Source: Erodium maritimum
Taxonomy: Eukaryota; Streptophyta; Magnoliopsida; Geraniales; Geraniaceae
Reading direction: 5' to 3'
NCBI GenBank assembly: GCA_963921825.1
Contig: OY997593.1
Location: 50,638,039 to 50,702,038, forward strand
Length of the DNA stretch: 64,000 nucleotides
Shown here: piece by piece, positions 45,124-56,712 of the stretch
Layout: each line of letters starts with the position of its first letter
Numbering within the stretch: position 1 is the stretch's first letter
Position numbers and translations under genes: made by a program
The notes under the pieces: model-generated
Seen by the model: the letters and a program-made list of their open reading frames with translations, nothing else
What the model was told of the DNA's origin: nothing
The model's database searches: none

Positions 45124-46929
45124 CAAGCCATTCAGTACCACTTCATCTTCTTCCTCGCAGCAGCCGACCCTCACCTCCCTTTTCTCTCTCCCGATCCCGT
45201 ACCCTCTCTACTTCGCCGTTCCGGCCGCCATCACCGGTCACACCTCTCCGACCTCCCTTCTCCTCCTCCTCCACGCCGTCTTCTTCGCCCTCACCTGATC
45301 CGACCACCACCACTCTCTCTCCAGCCTCCATCTCCGGCCCTCTCCCTCCTCTGGTTCGAGACCTCCCCTCCCCACGACCACGCCGCCGTCCCGAGCCCGA
45401 GCTCGTCCTCCCCGACCACCCTCTCCCTCGTCCCGACGCCGTCCATCGATTCCGGCCGTCACCGCCTCCGTCCTCACTCAGTCCCGAGCCCGAGCTCGCC
45501 GTCCCGAGCCCGAGCTCGTCCTCCCCGACCACCCTCTCCCTCGTCCCGAGCCGTCGCCGGTACCCCACCACCGAGCCTCGCCGTCCTCTCACCAGATCCG
45601 GCGAGTTACGGCCGGACTCAGTCAGATCTGAGGGGGAAACCCTCAGCCGCGCCCCGTCGCGCCCACGACCACCACCACCACCGCTCTCCACCACCCGCCA
45701 CCGTCCTCTATTTCCCTTCGGTGAGAGATCTCACCACGGAGTTGGTCGTCGGCGATGGCTTCGCCGGTTTCCGGATCCGTTTCCATAACGTCTTCCCGCT
45801 TTTTATTCTATCCCGTTTTTACCCTAAATCTGATCGGTTTTATGCTGTTCGTTTCAAGTTAGTTTGGATCTGTTGAAATCGATTAATATCTGTTAAACCT
45901 GTTAAAGAAATCGATTAAAATAGAATCGGATTGGAAATTAAAAAGGAAAGTAAAACAAAGCAAAATGGATTAGATTTGATTAAGGTTTTGAAGGAAAAGA
46001 ATTTGAAAATCAGATTGGAGTAAAAGATGGACTTTGGATCTGCTTTGGTTGAAATCGAAATCACGGTTTTGGAAAGAAAAGGGTTGTAAAATGGAAAATC
46101 AAATTTAAGGAAAAGGGTTTTAAAATGAAAAGGAATTAAAAGCGTTTCGGTTTTAAAAACGGTTTAAATCGAGGAGTTGTGAATCTAAGTTGTAAACGGG
46201 ATTTAGGGACAGTTGTTCAAAAACCGAACCTAATTCTTTTTGGGCTCAAAGATCGGAATAGAAACAGATTTGAAATAAAAAGGGAATTTGTTTTAAAATA
46301 AAAACCGTTCTGTTTTGAAAAAGGGTTATTAATCGGATTTGGGAACGACTCTGGAACTCTGGGTAAAATGGACTGCTTTTCGGGTTTAAAAAGGAACAAA
46401 AGCGGACCGCTGAATCGGACCTCGGGATTCGTGCATTGGGACCGTGCCTCGCATGCACCGGTTTCGGTGCTCGAGTACTCAAACCCGATTCGCCGTGACC
46501 CCGCTTTTATCCCGCTTGAGTTTAAGGGACAACTGTCGAATTTAAACTGGATAAATCGCGGCCTTTAAATTAACCTGGGAACCGCCTCTAATTATGGCTT
46601 TCGTGTTATCTTTAGAGTCCGGCTTCGATCGAAGTGAAGCTCGGAGGTAGCGAGCCAGAACGTCAGCAGCTAGGAAGCTTAGCGGTTGCTCTTCAGTTGA
46701 GGTAGGGAAAAGTAGCCGGATCTCGGCCCTGATTAGGGAAAGTTAATAGTAGAACTGCATGTGACACCGGGGTGTCGTGGGTTGTGTAGATTTATTTAAT
46801 TATTAGAAAAGCATGATACGAGAACGTAGCGATTACTGGAAAAGCATGTGACACTTAGTAATGTCGTAGGAGCAGAGAACTTAGCGTTAATTGATTTACT
46901 GGAGGCATATGACCATGCCCGGAGGTTGT

Positions 46930-47290
46930 TGTGTGTTGTTTATTGTCGAGTTTGAGTGAGATCCCGTGTTATTTATTGCTGAGTCTTGGGTGGCCATGAG
47001 AGCCCGTGTTGTCGTTTCGGTGTTTTGGGGTGGCCGTGAGTGCCGTGGGGTTGTTGAACCCGAGTCTTGACCGTTGGTGTGTCTTGAGTGGCCGTGAGTG
47101 CCGTGGGGTTGTTGAACCCGAGTCTTGACCGTTGGTGTGTCTTGAGTGGTCGTGAGTGCCGTGGGGTTGTTGAACCCGAGTCTTGACCGTTGGTGTGTCT
47201 TGAGTGGCAGTGAGTGCCCGTGGGGTTGTTGAACCCGAGTCTTGATTGTTGAGGTGTCTTGAATGGCCTTGAGTACCTGTGTTGTTGAAC
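46930..47290 (+). repeat. Minisatellite in LTR D (GTCTTGAGTGGCCGTGAGTG)
   Basis: Four to five units of about 56 bp contain GTGCCGTGGGGTTGTTGAAC and CCGAGTCTTGACCGTTG. GGGGTT and AACCC can pair. Confidence 0.85.
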
Positions 47291-47339
47291 TTGCTTGTGA
47301 TTGTGTTTGTGATTGTGACTGTGATTGTGGTTGCCTGAG

Positions 47340-47640
47340 TGAGAGAGGTTAGTGAGACAGGTTGACCGCCTGGCCTGAGTGGTTCGGCAAAGCGCGTGAG
47401 TGAGAGAGGTTACTGAGACAGGTCGACCGCCTGGCCTGAGTGGTTCGGCAAAGCGTGTGAGTGAGACAGGTCGACCGCCTGGCCTGAGTGGTTCGGCAAA
47501 GCGCGTGAGTGAGACAGGTCGACCGCCTGGCCTGAGTGGTTCGGCAAAGTGCGTGAGTAAGAGAGGTTACCGAGACAGGTCGACCGCCTGGCCTGAGTGG
47601 TTCGGCAAAGCGCGTGAGTGAGGGAGGTTACTGAGCAGCT
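47340..47640 (+). repeat. Minisatellite in LTR D (GGTCGACCGCCTGGCCTGAG)
   Basis: Five units of roughly 46-67 bp carry GAGACAGGTCGACCGCCTGG, CCTGAGTGGTTCGGCAAAGC and a variable GAGAGAGGTTACT part. GGTCGACC is itself palindromic. Confidence 0.85.
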
Positions 47641-47886
47641 GGTTTGCGATCCTTTGTGATCTTGTTTGGTGGCGTAGTTTCCTTTGAGTCCTTGGAAGAG
47701 GTCGTGATCGTTGTGTCGTGTCTACTTACGTGTTTGAGTGTCGAGTCGTTCGAGGAAGGTCACCGTGGGTGTTTGTCAGTCAGAGTACTTGGGTTGGGGA
47801 CAGTGATCCCCGGGGGGTTGAGTTTGTTGTTGGTGTTACCGGCATTGTCTGCTAATTATGCCGTAGTCAGTCTGTTATTCATGGTG

Positions 47887-47902
47887 GTGAGCGAACGCTC
47901 AC
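47887..47902. promoter_or_regulatory. Conserved palindrome GTGAGCGAACGCTCAC of LTR D
   Basis: Identical to the motif in LTRs E and F, in the same sequence context as LTR E. Confidence 0.55.
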
Positions 47903-48178
47903 CCCTAGCTGCTTTTCCTACAGGTACTGTTCATGGGACGGACTAGGTGAGCTCTCGAAGCTTGTGGAGCTAGGAGCGGAGTCCGGGTTGGTTTTGAGTC
48001 TAGTGACGGATACCTACTTTTGCCCACTTGTTGGAACGTGTTTTAAATTGTATTTATCATTTTGTTGAACTAAACTGGTATTGTAAAATGTTTTAATGGA
48101 AATGTTTTCAAGTGTTTTTCTTATTTTAAACGTTCGCGTCCCAAGTTCGGTTTACTGAAATTGGGGCGTGACACCCAT

Positions 48179-49423
48179 TCTCTTCAACATGTGAACAAGA
48201 CAACAACTTTCATGATAGGAGATGGAATTTTTGAAGCATTGGTGGTTTTTAGGAACCATAATTCTCTTCCTCAATGGGAATTAGATATGGAGGACAGTTC
48301 ACAAGGGAGTTCTGAGAGTCAGGCCTCCTCTTTTCTTGGTTCATCTCCATCACACTCCTCAGATCCTATTACTCAAACTCAAAAGCTTCAAAGTTCTGAT
48401 CCACTCACACAACCAGAAAACACTCAGAGATCCCCATTTATAGAACCTATTTTGGAGGAACCTCTACCAGTTATTTTTGAAGAAGAAGATGAGGGTATCA
48501 GTCATTCCTTAAGCCCCATTTCTCTGCACAATCCGGATGCAACAACATTAATGCTTGGGGTTGGATCATTAAATATTGAGGGTGAGACAAAAGGAATGTC
48601 CTAGATGGTTAATCAAGACTGCCAAGAACAACTACATTCCACTTCTGAGAATTCAATTTCCCCAACTGTTTTTGAAGATGTTGTCAAAGATACCTTTGAC
48701 CTCTCAAATACATCTGAGGAAGATCTTAATGTGCCCTTGATTGTTCTTTCTTCAACCTCTGTCATTCCTTCCATCCTGCCACAGTCACAATTGGAAGTCA
48801 CAGAGATTATTTCTCTCTCTGGGTTGGGACCAGTGGATAAAGACTTAAACTCTTTGCTGTCAGATTTTGAGAACACAGCCTCTTTGAAAGATGGAGTAGC
48901 AAAGAACATTAATGAGATTGTAAGGGTTGAAACCCCAGCTACTTCTAAGGGTCCACTTGATAGTTTTCAAATTGAGAGGGAAAATAAAGTGGAGGGAAAG
49001 GGTCTTTTTGTGTCTTTGTTTCCTCAAAACAGTGATTCTAAACAAAAAACACCAGTCACCTCCTCAAAACCCTATTCTAACAGGAAGACAAAAAAAACCA
49101 GTTGTGTCCTATGTGTATGATACCAGATCAAAGAAAGGAAGACAAGTCTCTCTCTTAGCTTTACCAGATAGTAGGAAGAAAGGGAGTACTAGAATACCAG
49201 TACTCATTGAAGAGCCAAAGAGCCCCTGGGATTATTGCAAGTCAATAGGAATCAAGGCTTTGGTTGCTGACCATTTGGTGATTGATCAATTTGATAACTT
49301 GGAGGCAGAGATAAATCAAAGAGTGAATCTAGAAGCTGATTCTAGTGATGAACTTTGGGACCTAGAGGAGGAAGAAGTGTGTCTGGATGAGATACAATCT
49401 CAGTCCAGGTTAACCCAACATTA
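48179..49423 (+). pseudogene. LINE 3 ORF1, second part
   Basis: It resumes after LTR D with TFMIGDGIFEALVVFRNHNS, then a long acidic, serine-rich linker (48290-49060). One stop (48602-48604) and one frame change near 49090 interrupt it. The C-terminal part reads VSYVYDTRSKKGRQVSLLAL, SPWDYCKSIGIKALVADHLV and WDLEEEEVCLDEIQ before the stop at 49422-49424. The last part is homologous to LINE 2 around 33860-40240. Confidence 0.65.
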
Positions 49424-49430
49424 AAACTCT

Positions 49431-52400
49431 ATGAAGATCCTCTCATGGAACATGAGAGGAGTCTCATCTAAGCAGAACCAGAGGGCTTTAAAGGATGTTA
49501 TTAACAAATTTTCTCCAGGTATAGTTTTGATACAAGAAACAAAGTTGCAACAGTTCCCACCTTTATTCTTGAGGTCCGTGGGTTTGATTTGGGGGTGGGA
49601 AGAGGTACATTTGGATGTTGTAGGATCTTCTGGAGGTATCTGCACATTATGGAACAAGCATTTCTTCCAGGTTCAAGACAAAAAAAAAAATTTGATCATG
49701 GTATTATCTGGTCTGGATTTTCCACTGATGGGGGGGCACACATCTCTATTATAAACATTTATGCTCCTTGTGGAGGAAGAGCTAAGAAAGAGCTTTGGCT
49801 GAAAATTTATTAGGAGATTCAGTCTTTGGGGAAATATTACATTTGTGCTGGAGATTTTAACACAACTCTCTACCCTTCTGAAAGAACAGGTTTTAATCAA
49901 CTTTCCTCAGCCAGTAGACATTTTTCCTTATTACTCAATGAAGCCCCTCTCATTGATCTACCACTCAGTGGGGAAAAATTTACTTGGTTTGGGCCATACT
50001 CAAGAGCATCAAGGCTTGACAGATTTTTGCTTGGGTCCTAAGTAATTGCTGATTTCAAAAATTTGTCTCAGATTGGTCTGTGTAGAGGCATTTTTTATCA
50101 TAGACCAATCCTTCTCTCTGATCCCTTGATTGATTGGGGTCCAAGGCCATTTAAATTCCTCAATGTTTGGCTGGATCACCCTTTGTTTTTCACAGCTGTA
50201 AAGAAAGCTTGGCTAGAGATGGACATTTCAGGGGCTCCTCACTACACTCTCTAGCAGAAGATGAAATTGTTAAAAGGGTTCTTGAAAGACTGGAACATCA
50301 ATGTCTTTGGCTTCCTTGAGAAAGAAATAGAGCAACTCAAGATAGAGATAAATGATCTTGATGGAATACTAGATGGCAGATGTTTAACTGAAACTGAAAG
50401 ATCCTCAAGGGCTTATTTGGGGGCAATCCTTATACAGAAACATAAAGCTCTCTCAAAGGTTTGGAGACAGAAATCTAGGCACAAGTGGCTAAAAGAAGGG
50501 GAGAGATGCTCCAAGTTTTATCATTTATTGGCCAACCTTGCTGGTCAGAGGAAGAAGATCAATCAAATTTGGGTTGGGGGCAACCTTTTAACCAATCCAT
50601 CTGACATTAAATTAGCAGCTAAAGATCATTTTGCTGCTAGATTTCATAAATCTTCTTCAGTTGTCCTGGATCTTTCCCTTCTACCCTTTAAATCCTTATC
50701 CCCATCTAAGGCACTTTTCCTTGAAAGACCTCTCAGTGAATCTGAGATCTATAGTGCTGTTATGGATTGTAATGGGGATAAAGCAACTGGTCCAGATGGC
50801 TTTACCCTCAAATTTTTCCAAACCTGTTGGGATTTTCTACAGAAAGATGTATCACTTTTTTGTCATCACTTCTTTGAGACTGGTTTGTTGGGGAAAGGCA
50901 TCAATTCATCTTTTTTTACATTGATCCCCAAAGGAATAAACCCACAATCATTTGAGGAATACAGACCTATCAGTTTAGTAGGGTCTTTATACAAGATTAT
51001 ATCAAAGCTACTTGCTGCTAGACTAAAGACAGTCATGGATGAATTAGTAAATGATGTCCAGTCAGGGTTTATAGGAGGAAGACAAATTTTAGATGGAGTG
51101 TCAATAGCCACTGAGTTGATTCATTCCATCAAAGGCTCAAAAGAAGAAGTCATAATCCTCAAGGTTGATTTTGAGAAAGCCTATGATTTTTTGGATTGGG
51201 GTTATTTGGATCAGGTACTTCAGATCATGGGTTTTGGTACTAGTTGGAGGAGTTGGATGAAGTCTTGTTTTCAAGCTTGGTCTTCTGTCTTGATCAATGG
51301 TTCCCCCTCAGTTGATTTTGAGCTTACTAGAGGTTTGAGGCAAGGTTGCTCATTATCTCTACTACTATTTGCATTGGCTGCTGAGGGACTACATCAAATA
51401 CTAGAACAAGGGATCATAGCAGGGAATTTTGAAGGCATTACTTGTGGAAGTCAAGGACCTGTCATCTCACATCTACAATTTGCAGATGACACACTGATAA
51501 TTATTAAGGCCAAGAAGAATCATATACACAATCTTAAGTCTTCTCTCAAAGCCTTCCAACTAGCTTCTGGTCTAAAGATTAACTACCACAAATCCAAGGT
51601 GGTACTTCTCAACCCTGATATCTTCACTGCTGTTGAAGTCTCTTCCATCTTAGGTTGTGAAGCTATAGACCTTCCACTTGATTATTTGGGCTTCAAGTTA
51701 GGGGCCAATCCTAGGAATTATTCTACTTGGCTTCCTATTATTGACAAGTTCAAGAAAAAAATTATCCCTCTGGCATACCAAGCTGCTCAACTTTGGGGGT
51801 AGGGTGACTCTTATCAAATCTTCACTCTCCTCTCTTCCCCTTTATTATATGTCATTGTTCAGAGTCCCAAAGAAGGTCCTCAAAGAAATGGAGATGTGGC
51901 AGAGGAAATTTTTATGGAATGGCTCTATCACAAAGAAGGTTTTGCACAAAGTCAGATGGAATTTGGTTTGTCAACCAAAAGAGAAAGGGGGTTTAGGGAT
52001 AAAAAGCCTATATATTATGAACTCTACACTTTTAGCCAAATGGTGGTGGAGATTTGCTATTGACACTGACTCCCTTTGGAAAAAATTCCTATGTGCTAAG
52101 TATGGCTGGAACCTCCAAGATTGGAATTTATCCACAATCAAAATAACATCCAGCCAAAATATTTTAGGCCATGTTCAGACACTTCTCAGAGATCACAACT
52201 TCAGTAGTGCCTTGGGGTTTTCAGGAATTGAGTGGTTTGTGGTTAATGGAGTTAGGGTGAGCTTTTGGGAAGACATTTGGCTATTAGATGTTCCCATCAA
52301 GGACAGATTTCAAAGACTTTTTCACCTCTCCTTACACAAGAAGAACAAGGTGGTGTTCTTTTGGAATAATGGTATTTGGTTGTTACATTTTACAAGGGAA

Positions 52401-53118
52401 CTAAGAGGCTGGGAGATAGGCCTTTTTAGAGAATTATCAGACCTTCTCAATGTCTTTACTCTACAAGATACTGGACAAGACAAACTGGTGTGGAAAATAC
52501 ACAATGTAGGCTTTAAAGTCAAGAGAATGTATAATTACTTGACTGAAGATGCAATGCAGGACCAGAATTGGGCAAAATATTTATGGTCTCCTATACTACC
52601 TCCAAAGATTTCAGCATTTGCTTGGTTGGCCTGTCACAAAGCTATTCCCACCAAACTTTTTTTAGACAGTAGAGGTCTTAATCTTCAACTGGAAGACACT
52701 ATTTGTCCAATGTGTGATCTTGATTTTGAGGAGAAAAACCATCTACTTCTTTCTTGTTCTAGAGCCTGGCTAGTTTGGGCTGATTTATTAAGCTGGTGGG
52801 GTTTCAATGGAGTTTTTTTGCAATGACATTATTAGCTTCATTTACTCTTGGGATTTGCTCTGCCCCTCTGCTTCTATAGCCCAATGGAGGAATATTTGTT
52901 TCATCACTTTGTGGCATTTATGGCTTGCTAGGAATGAGGTGGTTTTCAATAATAAACTATCTACTCCTTCTGAGATTGTCAATAAAATTCAAAGTTACAG
53001 CTTCAATCTAGAATGGAGCCTCTTCAACAAATTCAATCCTTTCTCCTTTACTCTTTGGAGGACTAATCCTAAAGCCTGCATCAGAAGAAAGTTTGTCAGT
53101 CACTCTGCCTTGCATTGA
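49431..53118 (+). pseudogene. LINE 3 ORF2: endonuclease, reverse transcriptase and zinc-binding region, lightly broken
   Basis: ORF2 of L1 elements nicks target DNA and reverse-transcribes the RNA there. From 49431 the APE-type endonuclease shows ILSWNMRGVS, GIVLIQETKLQQFP, a frame change near the A run at 49681-49690, then CAGDFNTTLYPSERTGFNQL and SRASRLDRFLLGS. A stop at 50039-50041 and another near 50252 follow. Reverse transcriptase is one open frame, 50261-51802: YRPISLVGSLYKIISKLLAA, NDVQSGFIGGRQILDG, KVDFEKAYDFLDWGYLDQVL, RGLRQGCSLS and an intact HLQFADDTLI box near 51475. A frame change near 51770 leads to the thumb and the zf-RVT domain (CPMCDLDFEEKNHLLLSCSR), open to 52826, and a last segment to 53118. 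Only a handful of lesions are seen, so this is the youngest LINE here. Confidence 0.9.
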
Positions 53119-53999
53119 GGGCTGATTTTTGCCATTGCTTGGGTATTGGGGGTTTGGGGTGGTTTTAAGGGTGGTTTGGGTGTAAGACACTAGGTTCTTT
53201 GGAGAGGTAGTTGAGTGTTGTTGGGCTTTATTTTGTTTTGCTGTGTGGGGCTGTCTTCTGTCTACTTCTCTCTTTTGCCTTCCCTTTTCTTTCCTTCTGT
53301 CTGTGGGTAGAAATGTAGGAGATCTTTTGAGAGTGTACTTGTTTTTTTGTTCTGTCTTGAGTCCCTTTCTTTCTCATTTGCCTTTTTGCTGGACTTTTGT
53401 TGGTTGAACAGGTGCATTACATTAAGTCACCTACAGTTTACAGGGTACATAAGTACAGGTTCACTTGGTGATGTGTGGACAACTGCTGGTTTTATAGGAG
53501 GCAACTTTTATATCAACTTGGTGGTGAAAGCCACACTTATTGATTTACAGCTGATCTGAGTGTGCACTGAAGAATAGATGATTGAAGGTGGAGTTTAGTT
53601 TGGATAAAATGCTTTCTACACTATGGAAGTCATTGGGTTCTCTTGCTTGGTCCCCCTGGATCTGTTGCAGCTTCTAGCAATAGGTTATTGCTGCATAATT
53701 TGGCTGCTAAATCTTTCATACTTTCAGTTTAGGAAGATAGGAGAGCTGACTAGTGGCTCATTTGGGGGTCTAGTTTTGATTTTACATAAAGGGTTTGGAT
53801 TAAATCAAAGGAGTTTGATATGTTAGTTTTGGTTTAGGGTCTATCAATTACTTGGAACACAAGTAGCTTGATTTGAGCTTAGTTGTAAACATTGTTAACT
53901 TTGTGTACTTGAAGGGACTATTTTGTCGCTTGGCCCCTTCTTCATTTCGAAGAATTGGCTCACTAATGAAAATAATTTGTTGATCAAAAAATAAAAAAT

Positions 54000-54206
54000 A
54001 AACATGGTTAAGGGTATTTTGGGCATTTTGAAAAAGTGAACAGTAAACTGACTGAGCTAACTGACGGAAGGGGGTCTGAGTTACATTTCGAAACTTCAGG
54101 GTATGTATTTGCTACGTTTAAACTTCAGAGTAAACATCAGTTAAATGACCATGATTTTGGTTAGGTATCCATAGTTTTCCCTAACATAAACTAAGCCTAG
54201 ACTAGC
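54000..54206. other. Unassigned segment between LINE 3 and the gypsy LTR
   Basis: Contains AACTGACGGAAGGGGGTCTG and two related AACTTCAG phrases, a style seen near ends of some DNA transposons, but I cannot assign it. It may include the LINE target site and the DNA that replaced the missing LTR end. Confidence 0.3.
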
Positions 54207-56696
54207 CCTAAACGATAATAAATAAAACGATTTTTAAAGCGAGTCAACAGCTCGGAAATCCAGTAATAAAATTGTTTAGTGCGAAATAGAAAGTATGTCT
54301 CTAGACTATACTGGCCTAAGGCCCTCGCTACCTCCCAAGCTCCGAGAATCCCGCTCAAAACCTGTAGCACAGTAAAGTAGAGGGGTGAGCTTTCACTCAG
54401 TAGGAAAAGTAGTTAAAGTGATTAGTATCCGCTCACCACCACGAGTAACCGTCCAATTAGGGCATACTAGCAAGGCACAACACTAACGACGTCCACGGAA
54501 AACACATAATCACAAACATACTTGCATGACCAATATCACACTCGAATCACATCACTTATCCAATCATCAATCACACAACCCACAGTAAAACAACCACACG
54601 TCCCGTACAACAGTCCCCAACGTCACCGGCTTCCACAGCCCAACTCAACCATATCGTACTGAACCACACAACATCGGGGTATAACTCACAATACATCATG
54701 TCGGACCACACAACATCGGCCTCGATGTCTTCCCGGACCACACAACATCGGGGCACGAATCACACCATCCTCTGCCTTGATACCCTACACCGACATACCC
54801 CCTCGAGGTAGGTATCATACCAGAACCTCAACTCGGGGGACCGCGTACACATTCTCGGCCTAGACACCCTACAACGGAACCTCTCTCGATGTAGGTATCA
54901 CACAGGAATACCTCATCTTGGAACATACCTCAAGAGAGTCTCACACATCACAATGCCATAGTTCAACTAACAGCATACCAACCAAACAATCTTATCGAGT
55001 ACATCACGTCGGTCTATCACTCACCCGATCATATCACCAAGCATCGGTTCACATCATACCAAACATATCACACTCGTCATAACATACCAACATACTACAC
55101 CGAGCATACCATATCATGATCCTCAATTTAACAACGGATAAACCACCTATCAAGCATCACAATCATCGATCATGGCATTACAACCAACACAACACCCTAA
55201 GGGCTCGACATGGCCCACATGCATTTCTACAGCACGACAATTCCCAAACTTACGGCTCGACATGGCTCATAAGCTATCCCTCATTTCACTCGTTCCTCAC
55301 ATCCTACATGCAATTCTATCAATTATATCGAGTATTCGCAACCTATATGCATACTACTATCTTTCCACAATTAAACCAGTATTCGCTACTTTCCCTACTT
55401 CGATCGCTTTCCAAACTCTTAGTCACTTCAAGATGCCCAAAAACCTCCTCCGCCGAGCTCGGGTCCAACGTTTAAGATCACAAATTAATACGAGAATTAA
55501 GAGTGATTCAAGAGCGGTTTTAGAGAGAAAACGTTCCCAATTAACCCCAAAAGGCTCGGTTAAAGATAACTTTCCTAATTACTTGAAAAACATCAAAATG
55601 GGCCCAAAGGGCCCAAATCTGATCAACCACGGTTCGAGTCACGGAGCCTTGACGGATTCCGTGACGGTTCGGGTCACGGAACCGTGAGGTTCCCCGTCAT
55701 GGGTGACGTCACGGAACCGTGATGTGTGCCGTCACGGCCTCCGCCACGGAGCCGTGACGTCTTCCGTCACGGTGCCCGTCACGTATCCGTAACGGGTCTG
55801 ACTGTTCCGCCTTCTTCTTCCTCCAGCTTCTTCTTCCCCGAAAATAAACCCTCAAAACTCCATTTTTATCCACCAAAAACCTCCAAATTAGTCCCATAAA
55901 CCTCAATACTTCAATAATCCAAATGGGTTTCATCAAAATCATATAAACCCAAGAGATTTCATCAATCAAATCTACTTTTCACCATCTATCATCCACTTGA
56001 ACATCAAAAACTCTAATTCCATGGAAACCCATCTAGTTCATGCATTGTTCTACCCAAACCCACAACAAACTTCAATAAAAACGAGATTGGATTGAAGATT
56101 TACCTTCGAAATGGAGAATAGAAGAAGAAAATAGAAGAATCCAAGCTTTTGGTGAAGAAAGGACCCCAAAGTTCTCTCTTTTCTCTCTTTCTTCTTCTTC
56201 AAGCTTCTATGGCTTCTCTCCCTTTGCTCTCTCTCTCTAAAATTCGGCCAACAACAAAAAGCGGCTGAAATATTTTCCAAATGTTGCTTTAAACCTAGTT
56301 GAGAATTTCCCCTTTTGCCCTTCTAGCTTCCTTCATCCAATTTGGTCCAACTGAGGGTAAATGGGTCTTTCTAGACCCATTTCTTCTCCTCCAAGGCACC
56401 ATGGACAAGTGTCCATGTGGGGTCCACTTCCATTCTTAATAAAATCCAGCACAAAAAATTAAATCCTTAAGACTCTTGATTTGACCGAAATTGATCCCGG
56501 GTTGACTTTTTCACAAATACAACTATTTGAAAGGAAGGGACCCAACTAAGCTAACCGTAACGACGACTAAGATTTTTGGGTCCCGGAAAGGTCCTGAATG
56601 ACTCCCGGAGTCATCGGTTGACTTTTCTGGCGGAAAGTCAACTTTCGCCAAAAAAAACACTGGTTCGACCGGGATCGACTGGGGGCGGTTCTTACA
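54207..56696 (-). repeat. Gypsy 3' LTR, truncated at its far end
   Basis: On its own strand it starts TGTAAGAACCGCCCCC at 56696. At the other end it lacks the last roughly 40 bp (GGACTCGAG...GGGGTGTGACA); homology to the 5' LTR stops near 54207 (AACGATAATAAATAAAAC). A palindrome-type motif, GGGGTGAGCTTTCACTC, lies near 54381. Confidence 0.82.
55625..55800. repeat. Array of TCACGGAACCGTGA-type palindromes in the gypsy 3' LTR
   Basis: Repeated GTCACGGAACCGTGA, CACGGAGCCGTGACG and half-sites lie within about 175 bp, at the position equivalent to 7340-7540 in LTR A. Confidence 0.75.
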
Positions 56697-56712
56697 ATCT
56701 ACCCCCTTAAAA
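56697..56712 (-). promoter_or_regulatory. Gypsy polypurine tract
   Basis: TTTTAAGGGGGTAGAT on the minus strand directly precedes the 3' LTR start TGTAAGAACC, as expected for the primer of plus-strand synthesis. Confidence 0.85.

Larger units (their letters stand above)
45042..48173 (+). mobile_element. Solo LTR D (superfamily 2) inside LINE 3 ORF1
   Basis: It starts TGTAAAACCCGCTTC and ends GAAATTGGGGCGTGACA, with a perfect duplication CCCAT (45037-45041 and 48174-48178). Length is 3,132 bp. The 3' kilobase is very similar to LTR E, including GGCATTGTCTGCTAATTATG and the palindrome at 47887-47902. The 282-codon open frame over its GC-rich 5' part (to 45788) is serine/proline/arginine-rich, starts upstream of the LTR, and shows no domain; I treat it as non-coding. 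Confidence 0.92.
44515..53999 (+). mobile_element. LINE 3, nearly full-length L1-type element with nested LTR D
   Basis: ORF1 (44520-49423, split by LTR D), ORF2 (49431-about 53118) and a 3' UTR ending CACTAATGAAAATAATTTG then TTGATCAAAAAATAAAAAAT. ORF1 and ORF2 are 7 bp apart. Without LTR D and its extra TSD copy the element spans about 6.3 kb. The 5' boundary is uncertain and I could not identify a target duplication. Region 53119-53999 is the T/G-rich 3' UTR with no coding content. Confidence 0.82.

Noticed and set aside
44940..45788. A 282-codon open frame rich in Ser, Pro and Arg
   Set aside because: It starts before the LTR boundary and runs into the GC-rich leader of LTR D. The target duplication shows the LTR was inserted there, so the frame is a chance product of composition.
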